A DNA stretch of 64,000 nt from Anaeromyxobacter sp. (GTDB lineage: Bacteria; Myxococcota; Myxococcia; Myxococcales; Anaeromyxobacteraceae): NCBI GenBank assembly GCA_016718565.1, contig JADKCZ010000005.1:248001-312000 (forward strand), in the 5' to 3' direction. A model generated the notes under the pieces. That model was not told where the DNA came from. It ran no database searches and worked only from the letters and a program-made list of their open reading frames with translations. Shown here in pieces: positions 53,664 through 62,949 of the stretch (position 1 is the stretch's first letter; the number at the start of each line of letters is the position of its first letter). A program made the translations under genes and the position numbers.

Positions 53664-55739
53664 TCAGGACTGGCGCTGCGCCGGCGCCGGGCCGAGCCCC
53701 AGGGCGGCGCGCACCGCGCCCACCAGGTCGGCGGGGCCGAAGGGCTTGGGCAGGAAGCTGACCCGCCGGCCGGTCGCCTCCTCCGACGCCTCGTCGCGAT
53801 CGGTGAACCCGGAGGTGAGCACCACCGGCACCTCGTCGCTCACCTGCCGGATGGCGGCCAGGGCCGCCTCGCCGCCCATGCCGGGCATGGTCAGGTCGAG
53901 GATGACGCAGGCCACCCGGGCCGCCTCGGCACGGAAGCGCTCCACCGCCACCAGCCCATCGGCGGCCTCCAGCACGGCGAAGCCGCCGCGCTCCAGCGCC
54001 CGGCGGGCGGCGCGGCGCACCACCTCCTCGTCGTCGGCCACCAGCACCAGCGGCCTGGCGTCCGAGGGCACCGGCGCGGGCGCCGGTCCCGGCCCGCCCG
54101 CCGGCCCCACCTCCGGCTCGTCGGCCCGGCCGGCGACTCGCGGCGGCAGCAGCACGGTGAAGCGGGAGCCGCGGCCGGGCTCGCTCTCCACCCGCATGGC
54201 CCCGCGGTGGCCGCGCAGGATGCCGAGCGCCGCCGCCAGCCCGAGGCCGCGGCCGGCGAACTTGGTGGAGAAGAAGGGCTCGAAGACCCGGGCCCGGGTG
54301 ACCTCGTCCATGCCGGCGCCCTGGTCCGCCACCTCCAGCACCAGGTACGGGCCCTCCTCCAGCCCCTGGCCGCCGTGGAAGTGGGCCAGGCCCATCCGGT
54401 CCACCTGGGCCAGCGAGGTGCGCAGGGTGACCGCGCCGGGGTGGCCGGCCTGGGCGTCGGCGGCGTTGGTGAGCAGGTTCATGATCACCTGGCCCACCTG
54501 GCCGGCGTCGGCCTGCACCTCGGGCAGGCCGGGCGCCAGCTCCTGGAGCACCCGCACCTTCTTGAGGGCCGGCGCCGCCAGCGCCGCCATCTCCGTGGCC
54601 ACCCGGTTGAGATCCACCGGGCCCACCGTGTACGTGCCGCGGCCGGAGTAGGCCAGCAGCTGGCGGGTCAGCTCGCTGGCCTTCTGGGCCGAGGCCCGGG
54701 CGTCCTCCACCGCGGCCTGCACCTCGCCGACCGGCAGCTCGGAGAGGGCGTAGCTGGCGTTGGCCAGGATGCCGACCAGCAGGTTGTTGAACTCGTGGGC
54801 CACGCCGCCCGCCAGCACGCCCAGGCTCTCCAGCTTCTGCGCCTCGCGCACCTGCTCGTCGAGGGCGCGCTGCTCGGTGATGTCGCGGAAGAGGGCGATG
54901 GTGCTGGAGATCCGGCCGTCCGCGGCGGGGACCGGCGCCGCCGAGATGTCCACCAGGATCTCGCGGCCGTCGGCGCACACCAGCTGGGTCTCGTACCGGT
55001 CCGCCAGGCCGGCGCGGCGGCGCTCCAGCCGCCGCCCCACCTCGGTCAGCTGGGAGGGCGCGGTGAACTCGCGGTAGCTGCGCCCCTGCAGCTCCTCCGA
55101 CGACGCCGCGCCCAGCATCCGCGCCAGCTGGGGGTTGGCGTACCGGACCACGCCGGCGCCGTCGAGGATGGCCACCCCCTCGGCGCAGCAGGTGACGATC
55201 TGTCTGAAGCGGGACTCGCTGGCCTCCAGCGCGCTCCGCGAGGAGATGCGGTCGAGCTCGGCCCCGGCGCGGGCGGCGAAGGCGCCGAACAGGTCGCCCA
55301 GCTCCGGCATCGGGGCCATGGGGCGCTCGTCGAGCGCCACCAGCACCCCGACCGGGCGGCCGTCCGCCCCGGGCACCGCGATGCCGAGGTAGCTCTCGAC
55401 GTGGTGATCGGCCAGGAAGGCGGCGTCCGGGTAGCGGCGCGCCGCCCCCTCGGTCACCTGGCAAACGGCCGTCCCCATCACCTGGCAGGGCGTGCCGGCC
55501 AGGTCGTACTCTGCGTCCTCCAGCCGCTGGCCGTCCCGGACGCCGGCCACTGTGCGGACCCGGGTCGGCGACCCGGCCAGGAAGGTGCCGAGGAAGGCCC
55601 ACCGGGCCCCCACCACCTCCGCCGCCCCGAGCACCAGGGCGCGCAGGTAGGCCTCGCCGGTGGTGGCGCTGGTGCGAGCGTGCAGGGTGTGCAGGGCCCG
55701 CTCCAGCAGCTGCGCGGCGCGCCCGTCGGTCTCTGCCAT
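53664..55739 (-). CDS. Hybrid histidine kinase (GAF-PAS-HisKA-HATPase-REC)
   Basis: A 691-aa protein with no transmembrane segment, so cytoplasmic. A GAF domain (about 20-165) and a PAS domain (about 170-290, AEGVAILDGAGVVRYANPQLARMLG) are followed by the DHp H-box GGVAHEFNNLL with His315. The ATPase domain has QVIMNLLTNAADA, VADQGAGM, FFSTKFAGRGLGLAAALG and GRGSRFTVLLP. A C-terminal receiver has DDEE near its start, the phospho-Asp in VILDLTMPG, and SFLPKPFG. It is an orphan signalling protein with no adjacent regulator. The TACACT box 6 nt upstream of ATG 55739 suggests a leaderless mRNA. Confidence 0.93.
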   Translation of the reverse strand: MAETDGRAAQLLERALHTLHARTSATTGEAYLRALVLGAAEVVGARWAFLGTFLAGSPTRVRTVAGVRDGQRLEDAEYDLAGTPCQVMGTAVCQVTEGAARRYPDAAFLADHHVESYLGIAVPGADGRPVGVLVALDERPMAPMPELGDLFGAFAARAGAELDRISSRSALEASESRFRQIVTCCAEGVAILDGAGVVRYANPQLARMLGAASSEELQGRSYREFTAPSQLTEVGRRLERRRAGLADRYETQLVCADGREILVDISAAPVPAADGRISSTIALFRDITEQRALDEQVREAQKLESLGVLAGGVAHEFNNLLVGILANASYALSELPVGEVQAAVEDARASAQKASELTRQLLAYSGRGTYTVGPVDLNRVATEMAALAAPALKKVRVLQELAPGLPEVQADAGQVGQVIMNLLTNAADAQAGHPGAVTLRTSLAQVDRMGLAHFHGGQGLEEGPYLVLEVADQGAGMDEVTRARVFEPFFSTKFAGRGLGLAAALGILRGHRGAMRVESEPGRGSRFTVLLPPRVAGRADEPEVGPAGGPGPAPAPVPSDARPLVLVADDEEVVRRAARRALERGGFAVLEAADGLVAVERFRAEAARVACVILDLTMPGMGGEAALAAIRQVSDEVPVVLTSGFTDRDEASEEATGRRVSFLPKPFGPADLVGAVRAALGLGPAPAQRQS

Positions 55740-55745
55740 GCCCAG

Positions 55746-55751
55746 AGTGTA
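55746..55751 (-). promoter_or_regulatory. -10 box of leaderless hybrid-kinase mRNA
   Basis: Minus-strand TACACT, 6 nt before ATG 55739, no ribosome site. Confidence 0.45.
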
Positions 55752-55857
55752 GGTGGTCCGGCCGGATCCCGGAAGGGCACGACCTCCGACCCGAGCCTTC
55801 CGCACCGGTCCGGCCGTGCTTAGGTTGGCCTGCCGGCACACACGCGCGGAGGTCGGG

Positions 55858-56613
55858 GTGAAGGTCGTCACCTGGAACGTCAACGGAATCCGGGCCCGCG
55901 AGGCGCAGGTCGAGGAGCTGCTGGCGCGAGAGGCGCCGGACCTGGTCTGCCTGCAGGAGATCAAGGCGCCGGCCGCCAAGGTGCCGGCCCCGCTGCGCCC
56001 GCCCCCGGGCTACCACGCCCTGTGGCACGGCGAGACGGCCTACTCGGGGGTTTCTCTCCTGGTGAACGAGGAGCGGGTGACCGCCCCACCCAGCTTCGAG
56101 CACCCGCCCTTCGACTTCGAGACCAGGGCGGTCACCGCCGAGGTGGCAGGGGTGACGGTGGCCAGCCTCTACGTGCCCAACGGCGGGAAGGACTTCGAGG
56201 CCAAGCTCCGCTTCCTCGAGGCCCTGGAGGGCTGGGTGGCGGACGCCGCGGCCCAGGGGCGGCCGCTCCTGCTGTGCGGTGACCTCAACGTGACCCTGGG
56301 CGACGCCGACGTCCACGAGAAGGAGCGGCGCCCCGGCGCCATCGGGCAGCGCGAGGACGAGCGGGCCCTGCTGGGCCGCATCCTCTCGCACGGCCTGGCG
56401 GACGTGGGGCGCGCCCTCGACCCGGACAACCGGGCCCTCTTCACCTGGTGGCCGCCCTGGCGGGGGCTGCGGCAGAAGAACGTGGGCTGGCGCATCGACT
56501 ACGTGGTGGCCAGCGCCGCGCTGGCGCGGACGGCCACCCGCTGCGCCGTGCTGCCCGAGTTCGGCACCAGCGACCACGCGCCGGTGGTGGCCGAGTTCGG
56601 GGAGTGGGGCTGA
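55858..56613 (+). CDS. xthA: Exodeoxyribonuclease III
   Basis: A 251-aa base-excision-repair AP endonuclease/3' exonuclease. The motifs of the EEP superfamily are complete: TWNVNGIRAR, LVCLQEIK (metal Glu), VASLYVPNGG, LCGDLNVTLGDADV, RPGAIGQREDER, NVGWRIDYVVAS and GTSDHAPVVAEF (catalytic Asp-His). GTG 55858 has GGAGG upstream, and a TTAGGT -10-like element lies at 55820-55825. It is divergent from the hybrid kinase gene. Confidence 0.94.
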   Translation: MKVVTWNVNGIRAREAQVEELLAREAPDLVCLQEIKAPAAKVPAPLRPPPGYHALWHGETAYSGVSLLVNEERVTAPPSFEHPPFDFETRAVTAEVAGVTVASLYVPNGGKDFEAKLRFLEALEGWVADAAAQGRPLLLCGDLNVTLGDADVHEKERRPGAIGQREDERALLGRILSHGLADVGRALDPDNRALFTWWPPWRGLRQKNVGWRIDYVVASAALARTATRCAVLPEFGTSDHAPVVAEFGEWG

Positions 56614-56645
56614 GCGTCGCGCCTGGCCCGCCCATCCACGGGGGG

Positions 56646-57116
56646 CTACGGCGGCTGGACCAGCCGACCGCGGGCGCCGCCCGTGGGCTTCAGGTAGGAG
56701 TGGCAGGCGTTGCAGTTGCCGTGGCTGCAGGCCCCGGGCGGGCTGGCCCGGGCCGCGCCGCCGGCCGGTAGCTCCAGCCGCGCCTGCACCGGGAAGCGGA
56801 CCTTCCTGGAGGAGTAGAAGTTGCCCCCTGGGTTGGTGGTGAGCTCGTGGCGCGCCCCGGCGGCGTCGGCCAGCACCAGGCGGACGGCGGCGGCCCCCGT
56901 CTCGCGCGGCTCCCCGGAGGCGTTGCGGAAGACGGTGCCGGCCACGCTGAACTCGCTGCGCGGGGCCTTGCCACCCGGGCGGTGGCAGGACGTGCAGTCC
57001 TCGCCCTGGTTGCGCTGGGCGTTGGGGTCCTCGACGCAGCCGGCCAGGGCCACCAGCGCGGCCAGCGCCAGCGGCGCGGCCGGCCCGCGGGCGGGCGGGT
57101 GCGCCCGGGCCGTCAC
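56646..57116 (-). CDS. Lipoprotein with two CxxCH heme motifs
   Basis: About 156 aa from GTG 57116. The lipoprotein signal has lipobox ALAGC. One heme c-binding motif CTSCH lies at about residue 41 and a second CNACH near the C-terminus. Between them is a beta-rich region (SVAGTVFRNASGEPRETGAAAVRLVLADAAG) like a carboxypeptidase-regulatory-type sandwich. It is probably a di-heme periplasmic electron-transfer or structural protein, with heme attachment inferred from motifs only. It is 32 bp downstream of the TolC gene on the same strand and may be co-transcribed. Confidence 0.78.
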   Translation of the reverse strand: MTARAHPPARGPAAPLALAALVALAGCVEDPNAQRNQGEDCTSCHRPGGKAPRSEFSVAGTVFRNASGEPRETGAAAVRLVLADAAGARHELTTNPGGNFYSSRKVRFPVQARLELPAGGAARASPPGACSHGNCNACHSYLKPTGGARGRLVQPP

Positions 57117-57148
57117 GGTGGGTGACCTCGGTCGCGGCCGGGATCGGC

Positions 57149-58540
57149 TCAACGGCGCGGCACCGGATCGAAGGCCCCGGCCGCCTTGAGCAGCTTGAGC
57201 GCGGCCAGCTGCGCGGCCAGCTCGTCGCTGGCGGCGGCGATGGCGGCGGTGCGGAGCGCCGCGGTGGCGTCGGCCTGCTCCACCGCGGTGGCGGCGCCGG
57301 CGCGGTAGGAGACGTCCACCAGCCGCTGGTTCTCCTTGGCCAGGCGCGCCTGCTCCTGGGCCTTGACGGCGTTGGCGCGCGCCGACTCCAGGTCGAGCAG
57401 CGCCTGGCGCACCTCGGCCACCGCCTTGCGCTCCAGGCTGCGCCGGGCTGCGGTGGCCTCGGCCACCTTGGCCCCGCCCTCGCGCAGCTCGGCCTCGCGC
57501 AGGCCGCCGTCGAAGAGCGTCCAGTTGAGGGCCAGGCCGGCCGCCCAGGTGGTCTTGTCGCCGGTGAGACCGGCCGGGTCGCTCACCTGCCAGCGCCCGA
57601 AGGCCCCCAGGCTGGGCAGGTAGCGGCCGGCGGTGGCCCGCTTCAGCTCGGTGGCCAGGTCCACGTTGCGGCGGGCCGCCAGCACGTCCGGGCGCTGCTC
57701 CAGGGCCGAGGCCTCCAGGCCGGCGGCGTCGGCCGGCACGGCCGGCTCGGGCGGCTCCACCACCTCGAAGGCGTCGTCGCGGTCGAGCAGCGTGGCCAGC
57801 GAGATCTTGGCCCCCTGGTAGGCGTTGCTGGCCCGCACCAGGTCCTGCTCGGCGCGGGCCAGGTCGATCTGGGCGCGCAGGTGGGCCACCTTGGCGATGG
57901 TGCCGGCCTCCAGCCGCACCCGGGCGTCGCGCTCCTGCCGCTGCGCCGTGCCCAGCAGCTCCTCGGAGATCCGGACCAGCTTCCTGAGCGACGTGACGCC
58001 GTAGTAGCTCTGGGCCACGCCGAAGAGCACGTCGCGGCGGGCCTGCTCCACCGTCTTGGCGGCCAGCTCCTGGCCGGCGCCAGAGGCGCGGATGGCGAAC
58101 CAGAGCGACGGGGCGATCAGCGCCTGGGTGACCTGCACCTGGCCGGCCAGCGGGTCGGAGGCCTGCAGCGTGATCTGGCTACCGTCGGGCATGGGGATGG
58201 CGGCCGACGTGTCGTTGTGGGTCCAGGTGCCGCCCGCCGTCAGCTGCGGCAGGTGGTAGCTCCAGGCCTTCCAGACGCCGGCGCGGGCCTGCTCCAGCCG
58301 GGCCTGGGCCACCTGGAGGTCGAGGTTGGCCTCGTCGGCGCGCCGCAGGGCGTCCCCGAGGGACAGGACCGGCCCGGCCGGGATGGCCAGCACCGAGACC
58401 GAGGGGACCAGCGCGGCGGGCGCCGTCGCGGCGGGGCCGGTCGCGGCCGGGGCGGGGAGGCCCGCGGGGGCCGGGGACGCGGCCGGCGCGGGCGCCTGGG
58501 CCAGGGTGAGCGCGACCAGGGCCGCCGTCAGCGTGTTCAT
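57149..58540 (-). CDS. TolC-family outer-membrane efflux protein
   Basis: A 463-aa protein. A signal peptide and a Pro/Ala-rich stretch are followed by two repeated halves of long coiled helices with strand pairs. Typical segments are LGDALRRADEANLDLQVAQARLEQARAGVWKAWSYHLPQL and LEQRPDVLAARRNVDLATELKRATAGRYLPSLGAFG. It forms the outer-membrane channel of tripartite efflux or type I export. No inner-membrane pump or adaptor gene is nearby in the window. ATG 58540 overlaps the TGA of marR (ATGA) and has GGAGG, so expression is coupled to the regulator. Confidence 0.9.
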   Translation of the reverse strand: MNTLTAALVALTLAQAPAPAASPAPAGLPAPAATGPAATAPAALVPSVSVLAIPAGPVLSLGDALRRADEANLDLQVAQARLEQARAGVWKAWSYHLPQLTAGGTWTHNDTSAAIPMPDGSQITLQASDPLAGQVQVTQALIAPSLWFAIRASGAGQELAAKTVEQARRDVLFGVAQSYYGVTSLRKLVRISEELLGTAQRQERDARVRLEAGTIAKVAHLRAQIDLARAEQDLVRASNAYQGAKISLATLLDRDDAFEVVEPPEPAVPADAAGLEASALEQRPDVLAARRNVDLATELKRATAGRYLPSLGAFGRWQVSDPAGLTGDKTTWAAGLALNWTLFDGGLREAELREGGAKVAEATAARRSLERKAVAEVRQALLDLESARANAVKAQEQARLAKENQRLVDVSYRAGAATAVEQADATAALRTAAIAAASDELAAQLAALKLLKAAGAFDPVPRR

Positions 58541-59034
58541 GTGTCCTCCACCTCGTGGGTCAGCTTGTGGATGATGCGGAAGAGATCGCGTCGGTCGGCC
58601 GCGTCGAGCCGGCCGAGGAGCCCGGTGAGCCGCTCCAGCACCTCGGCGTCCATGCGCCGGTGCAGCGCGGCGCCGCGGGGGGTCAGGCCCACGTGCACCA
58701 CCCGGCGGTCCTCGGCGTCGCGGGCGCGGGCGCACAGGCCGTCGCGCTCCAGCCGATCGATGAGCCCGGTGACGGTCTTCTCGGTGACCGCCACGCGCCG
58801 CGCCAGGTCGCCCATGGCCAGCGGCCCGTCGTGGCCCAGCGCCAGCAGCGCGTGGACCTGCGGCGCCGACAGGTCGAGCTCGGCGCAGGTGGCGGCGATG
58901 GGGTCCCGGAGCGAGCGGCGGCGCATCAGCTCCACCAGCAGCCCGTGCAGGCGGCGGCCGTCGGCCCCCGGGCCGGCCGCGGCCGGCGGCGCGGCGGGTC
59001 GGGCGGGTCTGGCGGGTCGGGAGATGGTCCGCAT
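58537..59034 (-). CDS. MarR family transcriptional regulator
   Basis: A 165-aa protein with an Ala/Pro-rich N-terminal extension. It then has the MarR winged helix: LSAPQVHALLALGHDGPLAMGDLARRVAVTEKTVTGLIDRLERDGLCARARDAEDRRVVHVGLTPRG, with the DxRxxxVxLT wing. The C-terminal dimer helix is FRIIHKLTHEVEDT. It is the first gene of a two- or three-gene operon with tolC and probably represses it in response to a small molecule. An inverted repeat overlapping its promoter is the likely autoregulatory site. Confidence 0.93.
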   Translation of the reverse strand: MRTISRPARPARPAAPPAAAGPGADGRRLHGLLVELMRRRSLRDPIAATCAELDLSAPQVHALLALGHDGPLAMGDLARRVAVTEKTVTGLIDRLERDGLCARARDAEDRRVVHVGLTPRGAALHRRMDAEVLERLTGLLGRLDAADRRDLFRIIHKLTHEVEDT

Positions 59035-59036
59035 TG

Positions 59037-59072
59037 CGGAGCTTCCCTAAAACGGAAGGTCTCCGCTGTCAA
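59037..59072 (-). promoter_or_regulatory. marR-tolC promoter with overlapping operator
   Basis: Minus strand: perfect TTGACA (complement of 59067-59072), 17-bp spacer, TAGGGA (59044-59049), 9 nt before the ATG. The inverted repeat CGGAG..TTCC / GGAA..CTCCG (59037-59065) spans the spacer, -10 and start site, as expected for MarR autorepression. Confidence 0.6.
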
Positions 59073-59109
59073 GGCGAGGCCGGGCCCCGCCCCGGCGGGG
59101 GCGGCCCCG

Positions 59110-62100
59110 TCAGGGCGTGCCGCCCAGGTCCTCGATCTCCCTTCGGATGTCCGCCTGGTCGTCGGCGTCGGGCCGCTCGGCCAGGTAGGCCTTGAACTCC
59201 TGGATGGCGCGGGCGCGCACGCCCTTCTCCTTGAAGGCGTACCCCAGGTAGTAGTGGGGCATGGGGTTGCCCGCCTCCTCCTTGGCCGCCCGCTCGTAGA
59301 ACGGCAGCGCCGCCGCCGCCCCCTGGGTCTCGTGCAGCGCCCTGGCCAGGCGGTAGAGCACCTGCACCGCCGCCGGGTCGTCGCGGAGCACCTCGCGGTA
59401 GAGCCGCACCGCCTCGGCGCCCTTGCGGGTCCGGAGGCGGCAGTCGGCCAGCGCCATCTTGAGGCGTGACTCCCTGGGGGCCGCGACCAGCGCCTGCTCG
59501 AAGGACGGCGCCGCGTCCTCGCAGCGCCCCGCGGTGGCGAAGATCAGGCCCAGCCGCTCGAAGGCCTCGGGCTGGCTGGGGTCGGCCTTCGCCGAGGCGC
59601 GGTAGGACTCGATGGCGTCGCCCAGCGCGTTGGCCTTCTCCTGCGCCATGCCCAGGTGCAGCAGGAAGCCGGCGTTGCCGGGGTCCCGCTCCACCGACCG
59701 CCGCAGCTGCGTCAGCGCGCCGGGCGTCTCGCCCCGTGCCAGGAGGGCCCGGCCCAGCCAGTGGTGCCCGGCCGCCAGCCCAGGCGCCAGGTTGGAGCCG
59801 GCCTCGGCCTCGGCCAGCGCGCCGGCCGCGTCGCCGCGGGTCAGCTTGACGGCCGCCAGGTTGATGCGGACCTGCCCGTCGCTCGGGGCCAGCGCCACCG
59901 CGGCGGCCAGCGCCCGCTCGGCCGCGGGCAGGTCCCCCAGCTTCCACAGGAGCTCACCCAGGGCCGCCTGGGCGACCGCGTTGCGCGGCTCGATCAGCAC
60001 CACCCGGGCCAGGCCGTCGCGCGCCACCGCCAGGTCGCCCCTGGCGGTGGCCAGCCGCGCCAGCCCGAGCTCGGCCTGCGCCGCCTCCGGGTCGGCCGCC
60101 AGCGCCGCCCGGTAGGCCGCCTCCGCCTCGGCGGCCTTGCCCTCGGCGCGGCGCAGGTCGCCCAGGGTGGCCTGCACGGTCGGATCGGCGGGGGCCTTGG
60201 CCACCGCCGGCTCGAGCGCCGCGGCGGCGCCGGCCAGGTCCTTGGCCGCCAGCGCCAGGCGGGTCAGCGCCAGCCGCGGACGCAGATCGTCCGGGGCGCG
60301 CTGCAGCGCCTGCTGGTAGAGGGCGGCGGCCGGCTCGCGCTGGCTCGCCTGCTCGTGCACGGCGGCGCGCGCCAGCAGGAGCCGCACGTCGCCGGGCGCC
60401 TTGGCCAGGGCGGCGTCGGCCAGCTGGGTGGCGTCGAGCGCGCGGCCTGCGCCGGAGAGGGCGCGGACCAGCAGCTCGGCCACGGCCGGATCGGCCGCCG
60501 CGCCTGCGGCCAGCGGCTTGAGCGCCTCGGCCGCCTCGGCCGGGGCGCCGCGCTTGAGCCGGAAGGCGGCCAGCGCCAGCCGCACCGCCGGCAGCCTGGG
60601 ATCGGCGGCCACGGCGGCGTCGTAGGCCGCCTCGGCCTGCACCCCGTCGGAGGCCCGCCGGCCCAGCAGGCTGGCCGAGAGCGCCAGCGTCCGGGCGCGA
60701 TCGCGCGGCGCCAGCTTGGCCTCGGACTCCTTGGCCAGGAGGGCGTCCACCTCGGCGCGCGCGGCCACCAGGTCGCCGGCCCGCTCCGCCAGGAGCGCCT
60801 GCTCCAGGCGGACCACCGGGTGGCCCGGCAGGCGCGCCAGCGCCTTGTCGAGCTCGGCGCGCGCGGCCGCCAGGTCGCCGCGGGCGGCGGCGGCGCGCCC
60901 CAGCAGCAGCGGCGCCCGCGCGGTGCCGGCCTGGGCGGCCTCCAGCCGCGCCGCCAGCCCGGCCGCCTTGGCGGCGTCGCCGGCCTCCAGCGCCCGGAAC
61001 GCCAGCAGGGCCAGCGCCTCGGAGTCCAGCCCCCCCTTCCCCAGGGACCGCTCCAGCGCCCCGGCGGCGGCCTTGGCCGGGGCGGCCTGGCCATCGCCGC
61101 CCTCCAGGCCCGCCACCACCAGCGCGGCCAGCAGCGCCGCGGGCTCGCCCTCGGCCTCCTTGCCGAGCTGCTCCGCCACCGCCCGGACCCGCGTCAGCTG
61201 GTCCGGCGCGGCGGCGTGGCCCCGATCGAGCGCCGCCACCGCGGCGGCGTAGGTGGCCAGCACGGCCGGATCGTCGTCGGCCGCCGCCATGGCCTGCTGC
61301 GCCGCGGCCATGGCCTCGCGCTGGCCGGCCAGGTCGTCGCGGCCCAGCCCGGTGCGCGCGGTGCCCAGCAGCGCCGCCAGGCGGCCGGCGTCGGCGCGGC
61401 CGCGGAAGAGCTTGTGGAAGAACCAGCCGTGGCGCGTGAAGCCGCCGGCCGCGCCGACGCCCAGCACCAGGAGCAGCGCGCCGCCGACGGCCGCCAGCTT
61501 CCCCCAGGGCGGCAGGCTCGGGGCCAGGGCCGCCAGCCTGTCCTTCAGCGGGACGCGGGCGGCCTTGCCCTCGGTGAGCCTGGTGGCGGCCATGCGGTCG
61601 CCGAAGGGCACGCCGGCCGTCGGCGCGGGCCCGGCCGGGCGGCCGGCGCCCTGCCCGCTCCCCTCGGCGGGCGAGGAGGTGAGCGACCGCAGGGCGGCGC
61701 CGAACGACGGCACCGTGCCGATGGGGGCCCAGCTGCCGCCGCCGTCGCCGGAGACGTCCTCGTTGCCGAGCAGCTCCCCCTTGGTGAGCATCTCGACGAT
61801 CTGGCCCTCCTCGAACGGCCCGAAGACCTTGCCGGAGCGGCGCCGCACCTTGTAGCCGTGCACCTGGCTTGCCGGCTTGCGGTCCCCCTCGCCGAAGAGC
61901 ATCTCCAGCTCGCCGCCCGGACCGGTGCCGGCCGGCGGCATGGACGCCATGGGTGGGGGCGGCGGCGGGATGGCCGGCTCGATGCGGGCGAACGGATCCT
62001 CCTCGGGCGGCGGCACGCTGAAGGGGTCTCCGGCCTGGGCCGGGGGCGGCTCGCCCTCGCCGAAGTCCACCTCGCCGAAGCCCAGCGGCGCCTGGGCGGG

Positions 62101-62949
62101 CGCCGGCGTGAAGGCCACCGGCAGCGGCTCCTGCGGGCTGAATGGGCTGCCCCCCCCGGCCGGCGGCGCGGAGGCCGCGGCGAAGGCGTCGTCTCCGGAG
62201 GCGAAGGGGCTGTCGGACGCCGCGAACGGCGTCCCGCCGGAGCCGAAGGGCGCATCGCCGGCGGTGGAGGCAGGTGCGCCGGGGGCGTAGGCCGGCTCGC
62301 CGGAGGCGAAGGGGTTGCTGGTCGAGGCGAAGGCGGCGTCGTCCGGCGCGAACGGGGAGGCGCCCCCTTCGGTGGGCGGGCCGGCTTCGAACGCGGCGGC
62401 GCTGCCCAGGTCCTCGGCGCCGAAGGGATCGGCCCCGAACGGCGAGCCGGCGCTGGGCTCGCCCTGGTCCACCGGCCCGGCGTCGAACGGGGAGGTCTCC
62501 ACCGGCAGGTCCAGGTCGTCGCCAGGCGGCGGCAGCGGGATGGCGCCCGCGCCGGCGCGGGCCGGCGGCGGCGCGGGCAGCGGCACGGCGCCCGGAGCCG
62601 GCGCGCCGGGCGCCGCGGCCCCGCCGCGCGGGAGCGGCGGCGGCAGCGGCACCGAGGCCCGCGGCAGCGGGGGCGGCGCCAGGCCGGAGCCGCCCGGCGG
62701 CGCGGCGGGGAACGGCGGCGGCGCGATGGCCGCGGGCGCGGGGAGCGGGACGGCGCCCGGGGACGCGGCGCGCTGGGGCGGGGCCCCGGCGGGCGCCGGC
62801 AGCGGCACCGCCCCGGGCGCGCCGCCTCCGGCCGGGCGCACCGGGAAGGCCGCCTGGCACCTGGGGCACTTCACGTTGACGCCCGTGGGCGGGATGCGCC
62901 GATCGTCGATCTGGTACTCGGCGCTGCAGTGCGGGCAGGCGACCCTCAT
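59110..62949 (-). CDS. MJ0042 zinc-ribbon, GYF-like, TPR-repeat membrane protein
   Basis: A 1279-aa protein. An N-terminal MJ0042-type zinc ribbon (Cys5, Cys8, Cys28, Cys31) is followed by about 290 residues of Pro/Ala/Gly low complexity. Next comes a GYF_2/DUF4339-like domain (VHGYKVRRRSGKVFGPFEEGQIVEMLTKGELLG, about 360-420). A transmembrane helix is at about 485-505, followed by about twenty TPR-type units to the end (DLAAARAELDKALARLPGHPVVRLEQALLAERAG and similar). It is probably a large scaffold spanning the inner membrane with the zinc ribbon inside and TPRs outside. Its ATG overlaps the stop of the cNMP-binding gene (ATGA). Confidence 0.85.
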   Translation of the reverse strand: MRVACPHCSAEYQIDDRRIPPTGVNVKCPRCQAAFPVRPAGGGAPGAVPLPAPAGAPPQRAASPGAVPLPAPAAIAPPPFPAAPPGGSGLAPPPLPRASVPLPPPLPRGGAAAPGAPAPGAVPLPAPPPARAGAGAIPLPPPGDDLDLPVETSPFDAGPVDQGEPSAGSPFGADPFGAEDLGSAAAFEAGPPTEGGASPFAPDDAAFASTSNPFASGEPAYAPGAPASTAGDAPFGSGGTPFAASDSPFASGDDAFAAASAPPAGGGSPFSPQEPLPVAFTPAPAQAPLGFGEVDFGEGEPPPAQAGDPFSVPPPEEDPFARIEPAIPPPPPPMASMPPAGTGPGGELEMLFGEGDRKPASQVHGYKVRRRSGKVFGPFEEGQIVEMLTKGELLGNEDVSGDGGGSWAPIGTVPSFGAALRSLTSSPAEGSGQGAGRPAGPAPTAGVPFGDRMAATRLTEGKAARVPLKDRLAALAPSLPPWGKLAAVGGALLLVLGVGAAGGFTRHGWFFHKLFRGRADAGRLAALLGTARTGLGRDDLAGQREAMAAAQQAMAAADDDPAVLATYAAAVAALDRGHAAAPDQLTRVRAVAEQLGKEAEGEPAALLAALVVAGLEGGDGQAAPAKAAAGALERSLGKGGLDSEALALLAFRALEAGDAAKAAGLAARLEAAQAGTARAPLLLGRAAAARGDLAAARAELDKALARLPGHPVVRLEQALLAERAGDLVAARAEVDALLAKESEAKLAPRDRARTLALSASLLGRRASDGVQAEAAYDAAVAADPRLPAVRLALAAFRLKRGAPAEAAEALKPLAAGAAADPAVAELLVRALSGAGRALDATQLADAALAKAPGDVRLLLARAAVHEQASQREPAAALYQQALQRAPDDLRPRLALTRLALAAKDLAGAAAALEPAVAKAPADPTVQATLGDLRRAEGKAAEAEAAYRAALAADPEAAQAELGLARLATARGDLAVARDGLARVVLIEPRNAVAQAALGELLWKLGDLPAAERALAAAVALAPSDGQVRINLAAVKLTRGDAAGALAEAEAGSNLAPGLAAGHHWLGRALLARGETPGALTQLRRSVERDPGNAGFLLHLGMAQEKANALGDAIESYRASAKADPSQPEAFERLGLIFATAGRCEDAAPSFEQALVAAPRESRLKMALADCRLRTRKGAEAVRLYREVLRDDPAAVQVLYRLARALHETQGAAAALPFYERAAKEEAGNPMPHYYLGYAFKEKGVRARAIQEFKAYLAERPDADDQADIRREIEDLGGTP

